From Streptobacillus canis (GTDB taxonomy: Bacteria > Fusobacteriota > Fusobacteriia > Fusobacteriales > Leptotrichiaceae), in the NCBI RefSeq assembly GCF_009733925.1, contig NZ_WOEI01000026.1, positions 1-24,452 on the forward strand: a stretch of 24,452 nt of DNA, read 5' to 3'. Each line of letters begins with the position of its first letter. Position 1 is the stretch's first letter. The notes beneath the pieces are model-generated. The model did no database searches, was not told the DNA's origin, and worked only from the letters and a program-made list of their open reading frames with translations. Both the position numbers and the translations under genes were made by a program. This document shows positions 1 to 7,745 of this stretch, piece by piece.

Positions 1-298
1 CATGTCTATGAGGAATATTAATTAATTGATTAGTGATGGAGTTAGTCCATTTAATAGAGTAATTATATCCACAAGAATTACATAATCTAGATTTACAAGT
101 AAGTTTCATTTTATGTTGAAAGTTACACATATGACATCTATATGAAATGAAACCTTTAGAGAGGTCACCACAAGCAAGAAATTTATCAATAGAGTTAGAG
201 ATATGTTTCATATGTTGATTAGAAGAATAAGGCTTGATAGAATTTAAAGAATTTGTTAAAATAGTATTGGTGAAGATAAATTTGATTTTAGATATCAT
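1..298 (-). CDS. IS91-type transposase, N-terminal part (cut by window edge)
   Basis: This open frame starts at ATG 298 and runs leftwards out of the window, giving 99 residues. Residues 43-76 hold a cysteine cluster (C43, C55, C58, C68, C73, C76), spaced like the zinc-binding N-terminal domain of IS91/IS1294-type transposases, with the typical TCKSRLCNSCG stretch. In that family a HUH-type single-strand nuclease domain follows and performs rolling-circle-like transposition; that part lies outside the window. A strong AAGGGGTG ribosome site sits about 7 nt before the ATG, and a good promoter precedes it. The frame is too short for a 100-residue cut-off at the edge but is open throughout. Whether the full gene is intact cannot be judged here. 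The family call rests on the zinc domain only. Confidence 0.75.
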   Translation of the reverse strand, partial: MISKIKFIFTNTILTNSLNSIKPYSSNQHMKHISNSIDKFLACGDLSKGFISYRCHMCNFQHKMKLTCKSRLCNSCGYNYSIKWTNSITNQLINIPHRH

Positions 299-337
299 AT
301 TTATCACCCCTTTCTGTTTATTTGGTTTGGCGATTAA

Positions 338-366
338 ATTATACAGAAAAGAAAGAGGTGATTCAA
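338..366 (-). promoter_or_regulatory. Promoter of the IS91-type transposase
   Basis: On the minus strand TTGAAT (361-366) and a perfect TATAAT (338-343) are 17 bp apart. This places the start of transcription about 30 nt before the transposase ATG at 298. The -35 box lies inside the left arm of the hairpin at 352-397. Confidence 0.65.
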
Positions 367-397
367 GGATTTTTTTAAAATCCCGAATCACCTTTTT
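352..397. terminator. Long hairpin between phnA and the transposase; likely terminator
   Basis: AGGTGATTC (356-364) pairs perfectly with GAATCACCT (385-393). Inside it GGATTTT (368-374) pairs with AAAATCC (377-383). A T7 run follows on the plus strand, and a T/C-rich stretch follows on the minus strand. It sits about 50 nt after the phnA stop, so it most plausibly ends the phnA transcript. It might also be a structured end of the IS91-type element. It overlaps the -35 box of the transposase promoter. Confidence 0.6.
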
Positions 398-444
398 TTA
401 AGGAGACTATTGAGGAAGAAAAAAACTCTTACTTTTCAACAGCC

Positions 445-777
445 CTAATTTATTTTCTTAACAAATTCTGATTTTAAACTCATAGCTCCAAATCCATCTA
501 TCTTACAATCTATGTTGTGGTCTGAATCTTGAACTAGTCTGATGTTTTTGACTTTAGTCCCTATTTTTAAACTATTTGATGAACCTTTAACTTTTAAATC
601 TTTAATAATAGTAACGCTGTCACCATCTTTTAAGATTGCTCCATTTGTATCTTTAACAATAAATTCTTCTGTTTCAGTTTCTTCTTTAGTAAATTCGTGT
701 GAACATTCAGGACAAATATATATGAAGTTATCTTCGTATACATATTCACCTTGACATTGTGGACATTTTGGTATCAT
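445..777 (-). CDS. phnA: PhnA/YjdM family zinc-ribbon protein
   Basis: This 110-residue cytosolic protein matches the PhnA (YjdM) family along its whole length. An N-terminal zinc ribbon (C5, C8, C22, C25) is followed by the conserved PhnA domain with [26 protein letters not shown], and the near-invariant [11 protein letters not shown] and LKSEFVKK. Despite its name the family has no proven role in phosphonate breakdown and its function is unsettled. I prefer ATG 777 over the in-frame GTG at 795. The family's usual start corresponds to MIPKCPQC, and a GGAAGTGA ribosome site lies just before it. The gene is divergent from murC and stands alone; a hairpin downstream probably ends its transcript. 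Confidence 0.9.
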   Translation of the reverse strand: MIPKCPQCQGEYVYEDNFIYICPECSHEFTKEETETEEFIVKDTNGAILKDGDSVTIIKDLKVKGSSNSLKIGTKVKNIRLVQDSDHNIDCKIDGFGAMSLKSEFVKKIN

Positions 778-798
778 TTTTTCACTTCCCTTCACCTT

Positions 799-827
799 AT
801 TATATCATAAAAAACAAAATATGGTAA
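799..827 (-). promoter_or_regulatory. phnA promoter
   Basis: On the minus strand TTACCA (822-827) and TATAAT (799-804) are 17 bp apart. The -35 box is only 5 bp from the -35 box of the divergent murC promoter, so RNA polymerase binding at the two may be mutually exclusive. Confidence 0.55.
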
Positions 828-832
828 TTGCA

Positions 833-861
833 TTGATTTTTACTTGTAAAAATTGTATAAT
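833..861 (+). promoter_or_regulatory. murC promoter
   Basis: TTGATT (833-838) and a perfect TATAAT (856-861) are separated by 17 bp. The predicted start is about 35 nt ahead of murC. It probably drives murC-murB-dus and the reductase gene, which are packed with overlaps or a 1-nt gap. Confidence 0.65.
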
Positions 862-902
862 TAAATATTAAGAATAACCATATATAAATGGAGGAATAAA
901 TT

Positions 903-2240
903 ATGAAAAAAGCATTTTTTAGTGGTATTAATGGAATAGGTATGAGTGGACTTGCGTTAATACTAAAAGAACTTGGTTATGAAGTATCTGGTTCTGATAT
1001 AGCATATAAAGAAATAAGTAAAAAATTAGAAAATAATGGAATAAAAGTATATATAGAACAGAAAAGAGAAAATGTTGAAGGTAAAGAAATAGATTTTTAT
1101 GTGTATTCAACAGCAATTAAGCAAGATAATCCAGAATACGTGTATATGGTAGAAAAAAATATTAAAATGGTAAGAAGAGGAGAATTACTTGCTGAGATAA
1201 TGGATAAATTACCTCTTGGAATTGCAGTAGCAGGAACACATGGTAAAACAACAACTTCATCACTTGCAACAGTAGCATTTTTAGATAAAGATCCATATGT
1301 TGCAGTAGGAGGTATAGTTCCAGAAATAGCATCTAACTCTCAAGTAGGAAATTCAGATTACTTTATAGCTGAAGCTGATGAAAGTGATAACTCTTTCCTA
1401 TATATGCATCCATATTATTCAGTAATAACTAATATAGAGGCAGACCATTTAGAGTTTCATGGAAGTTTAGAAAATATCAAAAAGTCATTCGGACAATTCA
1501 TAAGTCAAACTAAGAAGATGGTTCTTGCATGTTATGACTGTGAAGAAATCAGAACATATAGTGATGATAAATTAGTATTCTATTCAGTACATGAAGAAAA
1601 TAAGGATAAAGTAAGCATATATGCAAAAAATATTCATAGTGTGGGTGGGAAAACATATTTTGATGTAATTAAAAATGGAAAAGAACTTGGAACATTTAAA
1701 TTATCAATTCCAGGTATGCATAATGTTTCAAATGCATTAGCAGTAATATATATAGCTGATGAAGAAAAACTTGATTTAGAAAAAGTTAAAGAAAGAATAG
1801 AAAACTTTAGAGGGGCAAATAGAAGATATCAAGTAATATATGATGAAGACTTTAGAGTAATAGATGATTATGCACATCATCCAACAGAAATTAAAGCAAC
1901 TATTAATGCAGCTAAAATGAATGAGAAAAAAGAAATAATAGTAATATTTGAACCACATAGATATTCAAGAACTAAATTCTTCTTAAATGAATTTGCAGAA
2001 AGTTTAGCTCTAGCAGATAGAGTATTCGTACTTCCAATATATTCAGCTAGTGAAGTAAATATATATGATGTAAGTTCAGAAGACTTAGTTAAGTTAATAG
2101 GAGATCATTCTAAGGTATACGAAAAAGAAGAGTTAATAGATCTATTATTAAAAGAAGATAAAAAAGGAAAGGTATACATATTTATGGGTGCAGGTAGTGT
2201 TTCAGCATTTGGTCATAAATTTGTAGAGATGGTAAAATAA
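903..2240 (+). CDS. murC: UDP-N-acetylmuramate--L-alanine ligase MurC
   Basis: MurC adds L-alanine to UDP-MurNAc with ATP in the cytosol, the first peptide step of peptidoglycan precursor synthesis. The 445-residue protein has the normal family length. The N-terminal Rossmann-like domain opens with SGINGIGMSGLA and a GSD motif. The ATP loop GTHGKTTTSS lies near residue 111. The Mur central-domain motif EADESDNSF is near 157, and the C-terminal domain has YAHHPTEIKAT near 324. The ATG is preceded by GGAGGAA at good spacing. The last base of the TAA is the first base of murB, so the two are translationally coupled. Catalytic motifs look intact. Confidence 0.97.
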   Translation: MKKAFFSGINGIGMSGLALILKELGYEVSGSDIAYKEISKKLENNGIKVYIEQKRENVEGKEIDFYVYSTAIKQDNPEYVYMVEKNIKMVRRGELLAEIMDKLPLGIAVAGTHGKTTTSSLATVAFLDKDPYVAVGGIVPEIASNSQVGNSDYFIAEADESDNSFLYMHPYYSVITNIEADHLEFHGSLENIKKSFGQFISQTKKMVLACYDCEEIRTYSDDKLVFYSVHEENKDKVSIYAKNIHSVGGKTYFDVIKNGKELGTFKLSIPGMHNVSNALAVIYIADEEKLDLEKVKERIENFRGANRRYQVIYDEDFRVIDDYAHHPTEIKATINAAKMNEKKEIIVIFEPHRYSRTKFFLNEFAESLALADRVFVLPIYSASEVNIYDVSSEDLVKLIGDHSKVYEKEELIDLLLKEDKKGKVYIFMGAGSVSAFGHKFVEMVK

Positions 2241-3091
2241 TGAGAATATTAAATGATGTAAGTATAAAAGAATACTCTAATATGAAAGTTGGAGGAACGG
2301 CTAAAGAATTAATATTTATAGAAAATAAAGAAGAATTAAAAGAAGTATATGAAACTAGAGATAGAATATATTTAATAGGAAATGGAACTAATACATTAAT
2401 AGCTGATGGATATTTAGATATTTCATTTGTAACTTTAAAAGATATGAAAGATATAGTTTTAGAAGAAAAAAATGATGAGTATGCTTTAGTAAGAGTATAT
2501 TCTGGAGTAGATTTCAATGACTTCATTAAATTTATGGAAGAAAACAACTTATCTGGAATAGAAAATATGTCAGGGATACCAGGAAGCTTTGGTGGAATAA
2601 CAAATATGAATGCTGGAGCTTATGGAACAGAAATTTTTGATGTAGTTGAAGAGGTAGAAGTATTTGATCCTAAAGTAGGTATTAAAGTTCTTAAAAAAGG
2701 GAATATGGACTTTAGATATAGAGGAACAGAAATAAAAGATAATAAATGGGTAGTAGTTTCTACTTTATTAAAATTAACTTATGGTTTTGATAAAGAGGCA
2801 AGCCAAGATAAATATAATCAAAGAAAAACAAAACATCCATTAAATTATCCTAACCTTGGGTCAACATTTAAAAATCCACAAGGAACATTTGCGGCACAAT
2901 TAATTTCTGACTGTGGATTAAAAGAATTTAGAGTAGGGGATGCTCAAGTATCACCAGTACATCCTAATTTCATAACTAACTTAGGTAATGCTAAATTTAC
3001 TGATATACAAGAAATACTTAAACATGTTAAGAAAGTAGTAAATGACGAAACTGGAATTATGTTAGAAACAGAAATAATTATAGTGGAGTAA
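2240..3091 (+). CDS. murB: UDP-N-acetylenolpyruvoylglucosamine reductase MurB
   Basis: MurB is the FAD- and NADPH-dependent enzyme that reduces UDP-GlcNAc-enolpyruvate to UDP-MurNAc, the substrate of MurC encoded just upstream. At 283 residues it matches the short MurB type of Firmicutes and Fusobacteria. The FAD-binding half has IGNGTNTLIADG near residue 46 and GIPGSFGGITNMNAGAYG near 111. The C-terminal substrate domain has GSTFKNPQG, with the expected proton-donor serine at position 208, then GLKEFRVGDAQVS and the conserved Glu-containing LETE tail. The start overlaps the murC stop by one base and the stop overlaps the next gene's start by one base, so this is one operon. Confidence 0.95.
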   Translation: MRILNDVSIKEYSNMKVGGTAKELIFIENKEELKEVYETRDRIYLIGNGTNTLIADGYLDISFVTLKDMKDIVLEEKNDEYALVRVYSGVDFNDFIKFMEENNLSGIENMSGIPGSFGGITNMNAGAYGTEIFDVVEEVEVFDPKVGIKVLKKGNMDFRYRGTEIKDNKWVVVSTLLKLTYGFDKEASQDKYNQRKTKHPLNYPNLGSTFKNPQGTFAAQLISDCGLKEFRVGDAQVSPVHPNFITNLGNAKFTDIQEILKHVKKVVNDETGIMLETEIIIVE

Positions 3092-4020
3092 TGATGGGAG
3101 TTAAAATATATACAGCACCTATGGCAGGTGTAACAGACTATACTTTTAGAACATTAATAGAAGAATTTAAGCCAGATCTTACTTTTACTGAAATGGTTAG
3201 TGTAAATCAATTAACATATACTGAAGTACCTAAATTATTAAAATTAAGAGAAAATAATGCGGTTCAAATATTTGGTAAAGATATAGAATTGATGCAAAAG
3301 GCAGCTAAATATGTAGAAGGTATGGGAGTTAAGGAAATTAATTTAAACTGTGGATGTCCTATGAAGAAAATAGTTAATTCAGGACATGGTTCAGCTTTAA
3401 TTAAAGATCCTAAAAAAATAGAAGAAATACTTCTAGCATTAAGAGAAGTGCTTAATCCTGAAACTAATTTATCTTTAAAGATTAGAGTTGGTTACGATAA
3501 ACCTGAAAACTATTTAGAAATAGCAAAAATTGCAGAAAAACTAAATTGTTCACATATTACTATTCATGGTAGAACAAGAGAACAAAAATATACAGGATCT
3601 GCAGATTGGAACTATATCAAAGAAGTTAAGGATAATGTAAATATTAAGGTTATAGGTAATGGAGATATATTTGATGCAAAAGATGCAGTAGAAAAAATTA
3701 AGTATTCAAATGTAGATGGGATAATGCTTGCAAGAGGAATACTTGGAAATCCATGGTTAATTACTCAAATTAAAGAGATGCTTGAATATGGTGAAGTTAA
3801 AACTGTAGTTACAGACATGGATAGAATAAATATGGCTATTAAACATGTAAATCAATACAGCATAGATAATGAGGAGATATATTTTCCAGATATTAGAAAG
3901 TATGTAATGTGGTATCTTGAGAAAATTCAAGGCATAGAGGAAATGAAAGGGTTAATTAATCAAAGTTTTAACTATAACGAAACTATTGAATTATTAGAGA
4001 AGATAAAAAAGGAGATATAG
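3091..4020 (+). CDS. dus: tRNA-dihydrouridine synthase (DusB-like)
   Basis: This flavin enzyme reduces specific uridines in tRNA to dihydrouridine. The 309-residue protein has the Dus TIM-barrel signature. It begins with an APMAGVTDYTFR motif, followed by FTEMVSVNQL, and NLNCGCPMKK with the catalytic cysteine at C89. Further on are ITIHGRTREQKYTG, an IGNGDI loop and GIMLARGILGNPW for phosphate and flavin binding. The C-terminal helical tRNA-binding region has YFPDIRKYVMWY. The DusB group is favoured by overall form, but which uridine is modified cannot be read from sequence. ATG 3091 overlaps the murB stop; ATG 3094 is an equally possible start. A Dus gene beside murB is plausibly just operon sharing. 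Confidence 0.92.
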   Translation: MMGVKIYTAPMAGVTDYTFRTLIEEFKPDLTFTEMVSVNQLTYTEVPKLLKLRENNAVQIFGKDIELMQKAAKYVEGMGVKEINLNCGCPMKKIVNSGHGSALIKDPKKIEEILLALREVLNPETNLSLKIRVGYDKPENYLEIAKIAEKLNCSHITIHGRTREQKYTGSADWNYIKEVKDNVNIKVIGNGDIFDAKDAVEKIKYSNVDGIMLARGILGNPWLITQIKEMLEYGEVKTVVTDMDRINMAIKHVNQYSIDNEEIYFPDIRKYVMWYLEKIQGIEEMKGLINQSFNYNETIELLEKIKKEI

Positions 4021-4021
4021 C

Positions 4022-4954
4022 TTGGTAGTTGATATATGTATTATAGGTGGAGGGCCTGCAGGTTCAAATCTTGCAAGGTTGTTATCTCCAAACTTTAAGG
4101 TAATGATAATAGAAAAAAGAAATATGTTTGAAGATAATAATGTTAAGAACAAGGTGTGTGGTGGATTACTTGCACCAGATGCACAACATATGCTTGCAAA
4201 ATTTAACTTATCCTTACCTAAAGATGTATTAGTTAAAGATCAAGTTTTTGCTGTAAAAAGTATAGATTTAGATAATGATATAGAAAGAAGATATCAAAAA
4301 CACTACTTTAATATGGATAGAGAAAAATTTGATAGATGGCTATTCTCATTAATACCAAAAACTGTTGAAAAAAGAGTAGATAGTCTTTGTAAGAGCATAG
4401 AAAAAGTAGAAGATGGATATATAGTTAGGTTTAAAAATGAAGAAGTTAAGGCTAAATATATAGTTGGAGCAGATGGAGCAAATTCTTTTGTTAGAAGAAA
4501 GTTAATAACTCCAAATGAAAACCCTAAACTGTATACATCAATACAAGAGTGGTATGAAAATACATCAAATATTAAAGAACTATTTGCGATATTTGATGAA
4601 GAATTGACAGATTTTTATTCTTGGATTATACCTAAAAATAAATATATAATTTTAGGTGGAGCTTTCTTAAAAGAAAATGTTAATCAAAAATTTTTAAAAC
4701 TTAAAGAAAAACTAGAAAAAAGAGGAATAATTTTTGGAGAAAAGGTTAAAAGTGAAGGAACATACATAGAAAGACCTTTGAATTTATCGCAGATTAACTT
4801 TGGAAAAGAAAATATATTTTTAATCGGTGAAGCGTCTGGAAGTATTAGTCCAAGTTCAGCAGAAGGCATAAGTTATGGGTTAAAAACATCAGAATATTTA
4901 GCGAAAGTTTTAAATTCTGGTGGTAATATAAAAGAATATGAAAAAAATGTTTAA
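4022..4954 (+). CDS. FAD-dependent reductase, geranylgeranyl-reductase type; apparently frameshifted at its 3' end
   Basis: This 310-residue flavoprotein belongs to the large FAD monooxygenase/geranylgeranyl-reductase superfamily. It has GGGPAG at residues 9-14 for FAD, an acidic residue ending the second strand (IIEKRN), the KVCGGLLAPDA motif typical of the geranylgeranyl-reductase group, GADGANSFVRR near 149 and LIGEASGSISPSSAEG near 267. The substrate is unknown; isoprenoid chain reduction is only a family guess. The start is TTG 4022 with GGAG 7 nt ahead, one base after the dus stop. The frame ends at TAA 4952-4954 directly after an A7 run (4941-4947). One extra A would restore an open frame to 5058 with a plausible family C-terminus. 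Confidence 0.82.
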   Translation: MVVDICIIGGGPAGSNLARLLSPNFKVMIIEKRNMFEDNNVKNKVCGGLLAPDAQHMLAKFNLSLPKDVLVKDQVFAVKSIDLDNDIERRYQKHYFNMDREKFDRWLFSLIPKTVEKRVDSLCKSIEKVEDGYIVRFKNEEVKAKYIVGADGANSFVRRKLITPNENPKLYTSIQEWYENTSNIKELFAIFDEELTDFYSWIIPKNKYIILGGAFLKENVNQKFLKLKEKLEKRGIIFGEKVKSEGTYIERPLNLSQINFGKENIFLIGEASGSISPSSAEGISYGLKTSEYLAKVLNSGGNIKEYEKNV

Positions 4955-5058
4955 AAATTAAATTAAATATATTAAGTAAGAATATTAAATCTATAGGGAT
5001 GTATAATAAATATATTAGAAATATAGTAATGAAAAGTAGAATATTTAGTATAAAATAA
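4948..5058 (+). other. Out-of-frame 3' extension of the FAD-dependent reductase
   Basis: In the reading frame one base from the reductase, translation after the A7 tract gives about 36 residues up to TAA 5056-5058. They include KLNILSKNIKSIGMYNKYIR and IVMKSRI. Basic, MYN...R..VMKS-like endings are what I expect at the C-terminus of this reductase family. This suggests a real frameshift, slippage during expression, or a base error in the A run. The frame is closed to any independent start with a ribosome site. Confidence 0.6.
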
Positions 5059-5508
5059 AAAGAAAGATTACAAAATAAATAAACAATTAAAAATAGAGGA
5101 TTTTAAAATAGAATTTGGAAAAATGAAATATAAAATTATACAAGATTTCTAAAATTAAGATTTTTAGGATATGAAGCTAAGTCTAGGAATAAGAAAACTT
5201 TTAAATACAATTAGAAAATTAAACTTATAATATATTTTAAAGGAATAAATCTGTTTTTAATATATTACTAAATTAAACAAATTATTTTACTGTGATATAA
5301 AAAGAGAGTTGTCTATATTTAAATGATGTTGATGTAAAGTGCAAATAAAAATATGTTAATACAAAATCTCTTTAATCTTAGTGACGTGAAGTAGTTTTTA
5401 AACGCTAATTTTAAGTGTAAAATTTTAGGGATATTTAAAGCAATATTCTAATGAAAGTATATCTTTTTAATTGCATTTTTTAAAACTTTAATTGTAAAGA
5501 AAAAAAAC
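5059..5508. other. AT-rich stretch without a recognisable gene
   Basis: About 450 bp between the reductase remnant and the rpmH promoter hold only short, stop-interrupted frames on both strands. The longest suggestive one is a 19-codon frame at 5171-5230 with an AGGA 1 nt before its ATG. I see no tRNA-like fold, no terminator as strong as those elsewhere in the window, and no exact DnaA box (TTATCCACA type). It may be a decayed gene or a spacer. Position next to rpmH, often near the origin in bacteria, is the only hint of an origin. Confidence 0.5.
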
Positions 5509-5537
5509 TTGACAAGTTTGCATATTTAGTATAAAAT
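5509..5537 (+). promoter_or_regulatory. rpmH operon promoter
   Basis: A perfect TTGACA (5509-5514) and TAAAAT (5532-5537) are spaced 17 bp apart, one of the best matches in the window. This fits a strong promoter for ribosomal protein L34 and the genes behind it. The leader to the rpmH start is about 45 nt. Confidence 0.75.
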
Positions 5538-5586
5538 ATGGAATGTATCGCAACGATTTAGAAACAAAGGAAAGGAAAATAATATA

Positions 5587-5721
5587 ATGAAAAGAACATA
5601 TCAACCAAATAAAAGAAAAAGAAAAATGGATCACGGATTCAGATTAAGAATGAAAACTAAGAGTGGAAGAAACGTTCTTAAGAGAAGAAGAGCAAAAGGA
5701 AGAGCAAAATTATCAGCATAA
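5587..5721 (+). CDS. rpmH: 50S ribosomal protein L34
   Basis: This 44-residue, highly basic protein is L34 of the large ribosomal subunit. It shows the conserved opening [13 protein letters not shown], then [20 protein letters not shown] and the ending KGRAKLSA. The length is the usual 44 residues. A purine-rich AAAGGAAAGGA stretch serves as ribosome site. It begins the classic rpmH-rnpA-yidD-yidC-khpB-mnmE cluster. A hairpin with a T-run begins at the last base of its stop codon, so much of the transcription may stop after rpmH. Confidence 0.98.
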   Translation: MKRTYQPNKRKRKMDHGFRLRMKTKSGRNVLKRRRAKGRAKLSA

Positions 5722-5752
5722 CCGGTGACATTTGATTACACCGGTTTTTTTT
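5721..5752 (+). terminator. Hairpin with T-run between rpmH and rnpA
   Basis: ACCGGTG (5721-5727) pairs perfectly with CACCGGT (5739-5745) around an 11-nt loop, followed by a run of eight T. This is a good intrinsic terminator by form. Only 19 nt remain before the rnpA start, too few for a separate promoter, so it probably acts as a partial terminator giving more L34 than RnpA message. Confidence 0.8.
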
Positions 5753-5771
5753 AAAAACATGGAGTAAAAGT

Positions 5772-6122
5772 ATGGAAAAGTTGAGAAAAAACAAAGAATT
5801 TAATAGGGTGTATAATAAAGGTAGAAAGTTATCCGGGAAATATGTCCTAATTTTTGAATGTAATGGGAAAAATCAAAAATTAGGTTTTGTTGCTAGTAAG
5901 AAAACCGGTAATTCTGTATATAGATCTAGAGCCAAAAGACTTCTAAGAGAAGCTGCAAGGTTAAACCTTCACTTATTTAGAGAAGATAAAGAATATGTAC
6001 TTGTAGCAAAGAGTATCTTTAAAGATAAAATGAAAGATATTAAATACCAAGATGTAGAAATGGATTTACAAAATATATTTAGAAGGAAGAAAAATGAAAA
6101 GAATTTTAATAAGTCTAATTAA
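5772..6122 (+). CDS. rnpA: Ribonuclease P protein component
   Basis: RnpA is the basic protein cofactor of RNase P, which trims the 5' leader from tRNA precursors. The 116-residue length and order fit: [14 protein letters not shown] at the N-terminus, then [24 protein letters not shown] in the centre, the RNA-binding signature. The usual RNR triplet reads RSR here, a mild departure. GGAG lies 7 nt before the ATG. The 3' end overlaps yidD by 29 bp in another frame, a common arrangement in this cluster. Confidence 0.96.
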   Translation: MEKLRKNKEFNRVYNKGRKLSGKYVLIFECNGKNQKLGFVASKKTGNSVYRSRAKRLLREAARLNLHLFREDKEYVLVAKSIFKDKMKDIKYQDVEMDLQNIFRRKKNEKNFNKSN

Positions 6123-6303
6123 CTTTTACCAAAGACACATTTCAAGACACACACCAAGAGTATGTAGATTTTATCCAACTTGTTCAGAGTATTCTAAACA
6201 AGCGATTATGAAATATGGGGCCATAAAAGGCTCATATTTAGCTATAAAAAGAATACTAAAATGCCATCCTTTTCATCCCGGTGGAAATGATCCGTTAGTA
6301 TAG
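6094..6303 (+). CDS. yidD: Membrane protein insertion efficiency factor YidD
   Basis: YidD is a small, membrane-associated protein thought to help YidC insert proteins. The 69-residue sequence shows all family marks: [42 protein letters not shown] and HPGGNDPLV, including the three conserved cysteines. It overlaps the end of rnpA, with a GGAAG ribosome site inside rnpA, and lies 11 bp ahead of yidC. The length is normal for the family. Confidence 0.96.
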   Translation: MKRILISLINFYQRHISRHTPRVCRFYPTCSEYSKQAIMKYGAIKGSYLAIKRILKCHPFHPGGNDPLV

Positions 6304-6314
6304 AAAGGAAAATT

Positions 6315-6998
6315 ATGATTTTAGGAAGTTTTTTAGCGCCAGATTGGTTAGTTACTGCTGCCGTTAAGTTATTAACATTAATCTATGGATTTGTTGGTAA
6401 TTATGGGATAGCAATTATTATTACAACATTTTTAGTTAGGCTTTTATTAATGCCTTTAACATTAAAACAAGAAAAATCAATGAAAAGAATGAGAGAGATA
6501 CAGCCTAAGCTTGATGCTCTTAAAGAAAAGTATAAAGATGATAAACAAATGTTAAATCAAAAAACTATGGAACTATATCAACAAGAAAAAGTAAACCCAG
6601 CAGGTGGATGTTTACCTTTATTAATACAGTTACCAGTTTTCGTTGCTTTATACCAAGCATTCATAACTAATGCATTACCACAAGATGCCACATTCTTATG
6701 GTTTAACTTAAGTAAACCAGATGCATTATTCAATATAGCTGGATTCTCAGTTAACTTATTACCATTATTAACTACAGTACTTACATTTGCACAACAAAAA
6801 TTAATGCAAGCTAAGACTCAAACAACTAATACTGATGATCCAATGGCAAGCAGCATGCAAACTATGATGTATGTTATGCCTATAATGATGTTATTCATCT
6901 TCTATAAGATGCCATCAGGATTAAACCTTTATTATTTTGTTAATACTTTATTATCTGTATTACAACAGTTCTATGTTATGAATAGGAGAGATATGTAA
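6315..6998 (+). CDS. yidC: Membrane protein insertase YidC, short form
   Basis: YidC/Oxa1 inserts and folds inner-membrane proteins, alone or with SecYEG. The 227-residue protein has about five membrane segments. It has the hydrophilic-groove arginine R42 in FLVRLLLMPLT, the charged cytoplasmic hairpin (KQEKSMKRMREIQPKLDALK), GGCLPLLIQLPVFVALYQAF, and the late pair of segments ending in LNLYYFVNTLLSVLQQ. It lacks the large periplasmic P1 domain of proteobacterial YidC, and I see no lipobox cysteine. AAAGGAAAATT precedes the ATG. The ATG of khpB overlaps the yidC stop. Confidence 0.95.
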   Translation: MILGSFLAPDWLVTAAVKLLTLIYGFVGNYGIAIIITTFLVRLLLMPLTLKQEKSMKRMREIQPKLDALKEKYKDDKQMLNQKTMELYQQEKVNPAGGCLPLLIQLPVFVALYQAFITNALPQDATFLWFNLSKPDALFNIAGFSVNLLPLLTTVLTFAQQKLMQAKTQTTNTDDPMASSMQTMMYVMPIMMLFIFYKMPSGLNLYYFVNTLLSVLQQFYVMNRRDM

Positions 6999-7744
6999 TG
7001 GAGGGGAAAGTATTACGTTCAAAAAGTGAAGCAGAATTAAGAGAAAGAATTAAAGATTTAATTACTTTAGCTGAAGATGAAACTATTGAAATTAAAGAAT
7101 TAAAAAAACCTTTTAAATTCTTATTCTTTAGTAGAGATGGAGAATACTTAATTAACATAGTTAAGAAGGATAGAGAAAAACCTGTTCATAAAGCACCTAA
7201 AAAAGAACATGTTAAAAAACAACCAGTAAAAAAAGAAAAACCAGTAGAAAAACCAGTAGAAAAGAAAGTACAAGCTAAGCCAGTTGTAGAAAAAGATAAA
7301 AAAATTGAAAGATTAAATGTAATCATCAAAGAATTCTTAGCAACAGCTAACTTAGATATTAGTATTAAAGATATTACAGTTAATGACAATGTATATAAAG
7401 TGGAATTAACTGGAGAAGAAATTAGATATATCATAGGTGAAAAAGGGATATCTTTATCATCACTTGAATATTTATTAATGTCACTAGAAGAATTTAAAAA
7501 TATTAAAGTGTTTATAGATTCAAATAATTATAAAGAAAAAAGAGAAAGCATTTTAAGAGATTTAGCACAAAAAACAGCTAAGACTGTTATGAAGACACAG
7601 AGAAAAGTTAAATTAAATCCTATGCCTTCAAGAGAAAGAAAAATAATACATGAAGAAATTAGTAAAATACCAGGATTAGAAACTATAAGTGTTGGGGTAG
7701 AGCCAAAAAGATGCTTAGTAATAAAATTAAAAAATAAAAAATAA
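6998..7744 (+). CDS. khpB: KhpB/Jag RNA-binding protein
   Basis: This 248-residue protein is KhpB (Jag, SpoIIIJ-associated), an RNA-binding protein tied to cell elongation and division in Gram-positive bacteria. Residues 1-52 form the Jag N-terminal domain (SKSEAELRERI, then FLFFSRDGEYLINIVK). Residues about 58-100 are a Lys/Pro/Glu linker with small KPVEKPVEKK repeats. A KH domain follows, with GEEIRYIIGEKGISLSSLEYLL. The C-terminal R3H domain has RERKIIHEEISKIPGL. The neighbour yidC is the usual partner gene. Its start overlaps the yidC stop, so the two are coupled. The transcript then meets a GC-rich hairpin before mnmE. Confidence 0.93.
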   Translation: MEGKVLRSKSEAELRERIKDLITLAEDETIEIKELKKPFKFLFFSRDGEYLINIVKKDREKPVHKAPKKEHVKKQPVKKEKPVEKPVEKKVQAKPVVEKDKKIERLNVIIKEFLATANLDISIKDITVNDNVYKVELTGEEIRYIIGEKGISLSSLEYLLMSLEEFKNIKVFIDSNNYKEKRESILRDLAQKTAKTVMKTQRKVKLNPMPSRERKIIHEEISKIPGLETISVGVEPKRCLVIKLKNKK

Positions 7745-7745
7745 T

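Noticed and set aside
5171..5230. 19-codon frame with AGGA just before its ATG
   Set aside because: The AGGA is only 1 nt from the ATG, the product is not recognisable, and such short frames are expected by chance in AT-rich DNA.
5059..5586. Chromosomal origin upstream of rpmH
   Set aside because: The place and AT content fit, but I found no exact DnaA box or cluster of near matches and dnaA is not in the window.
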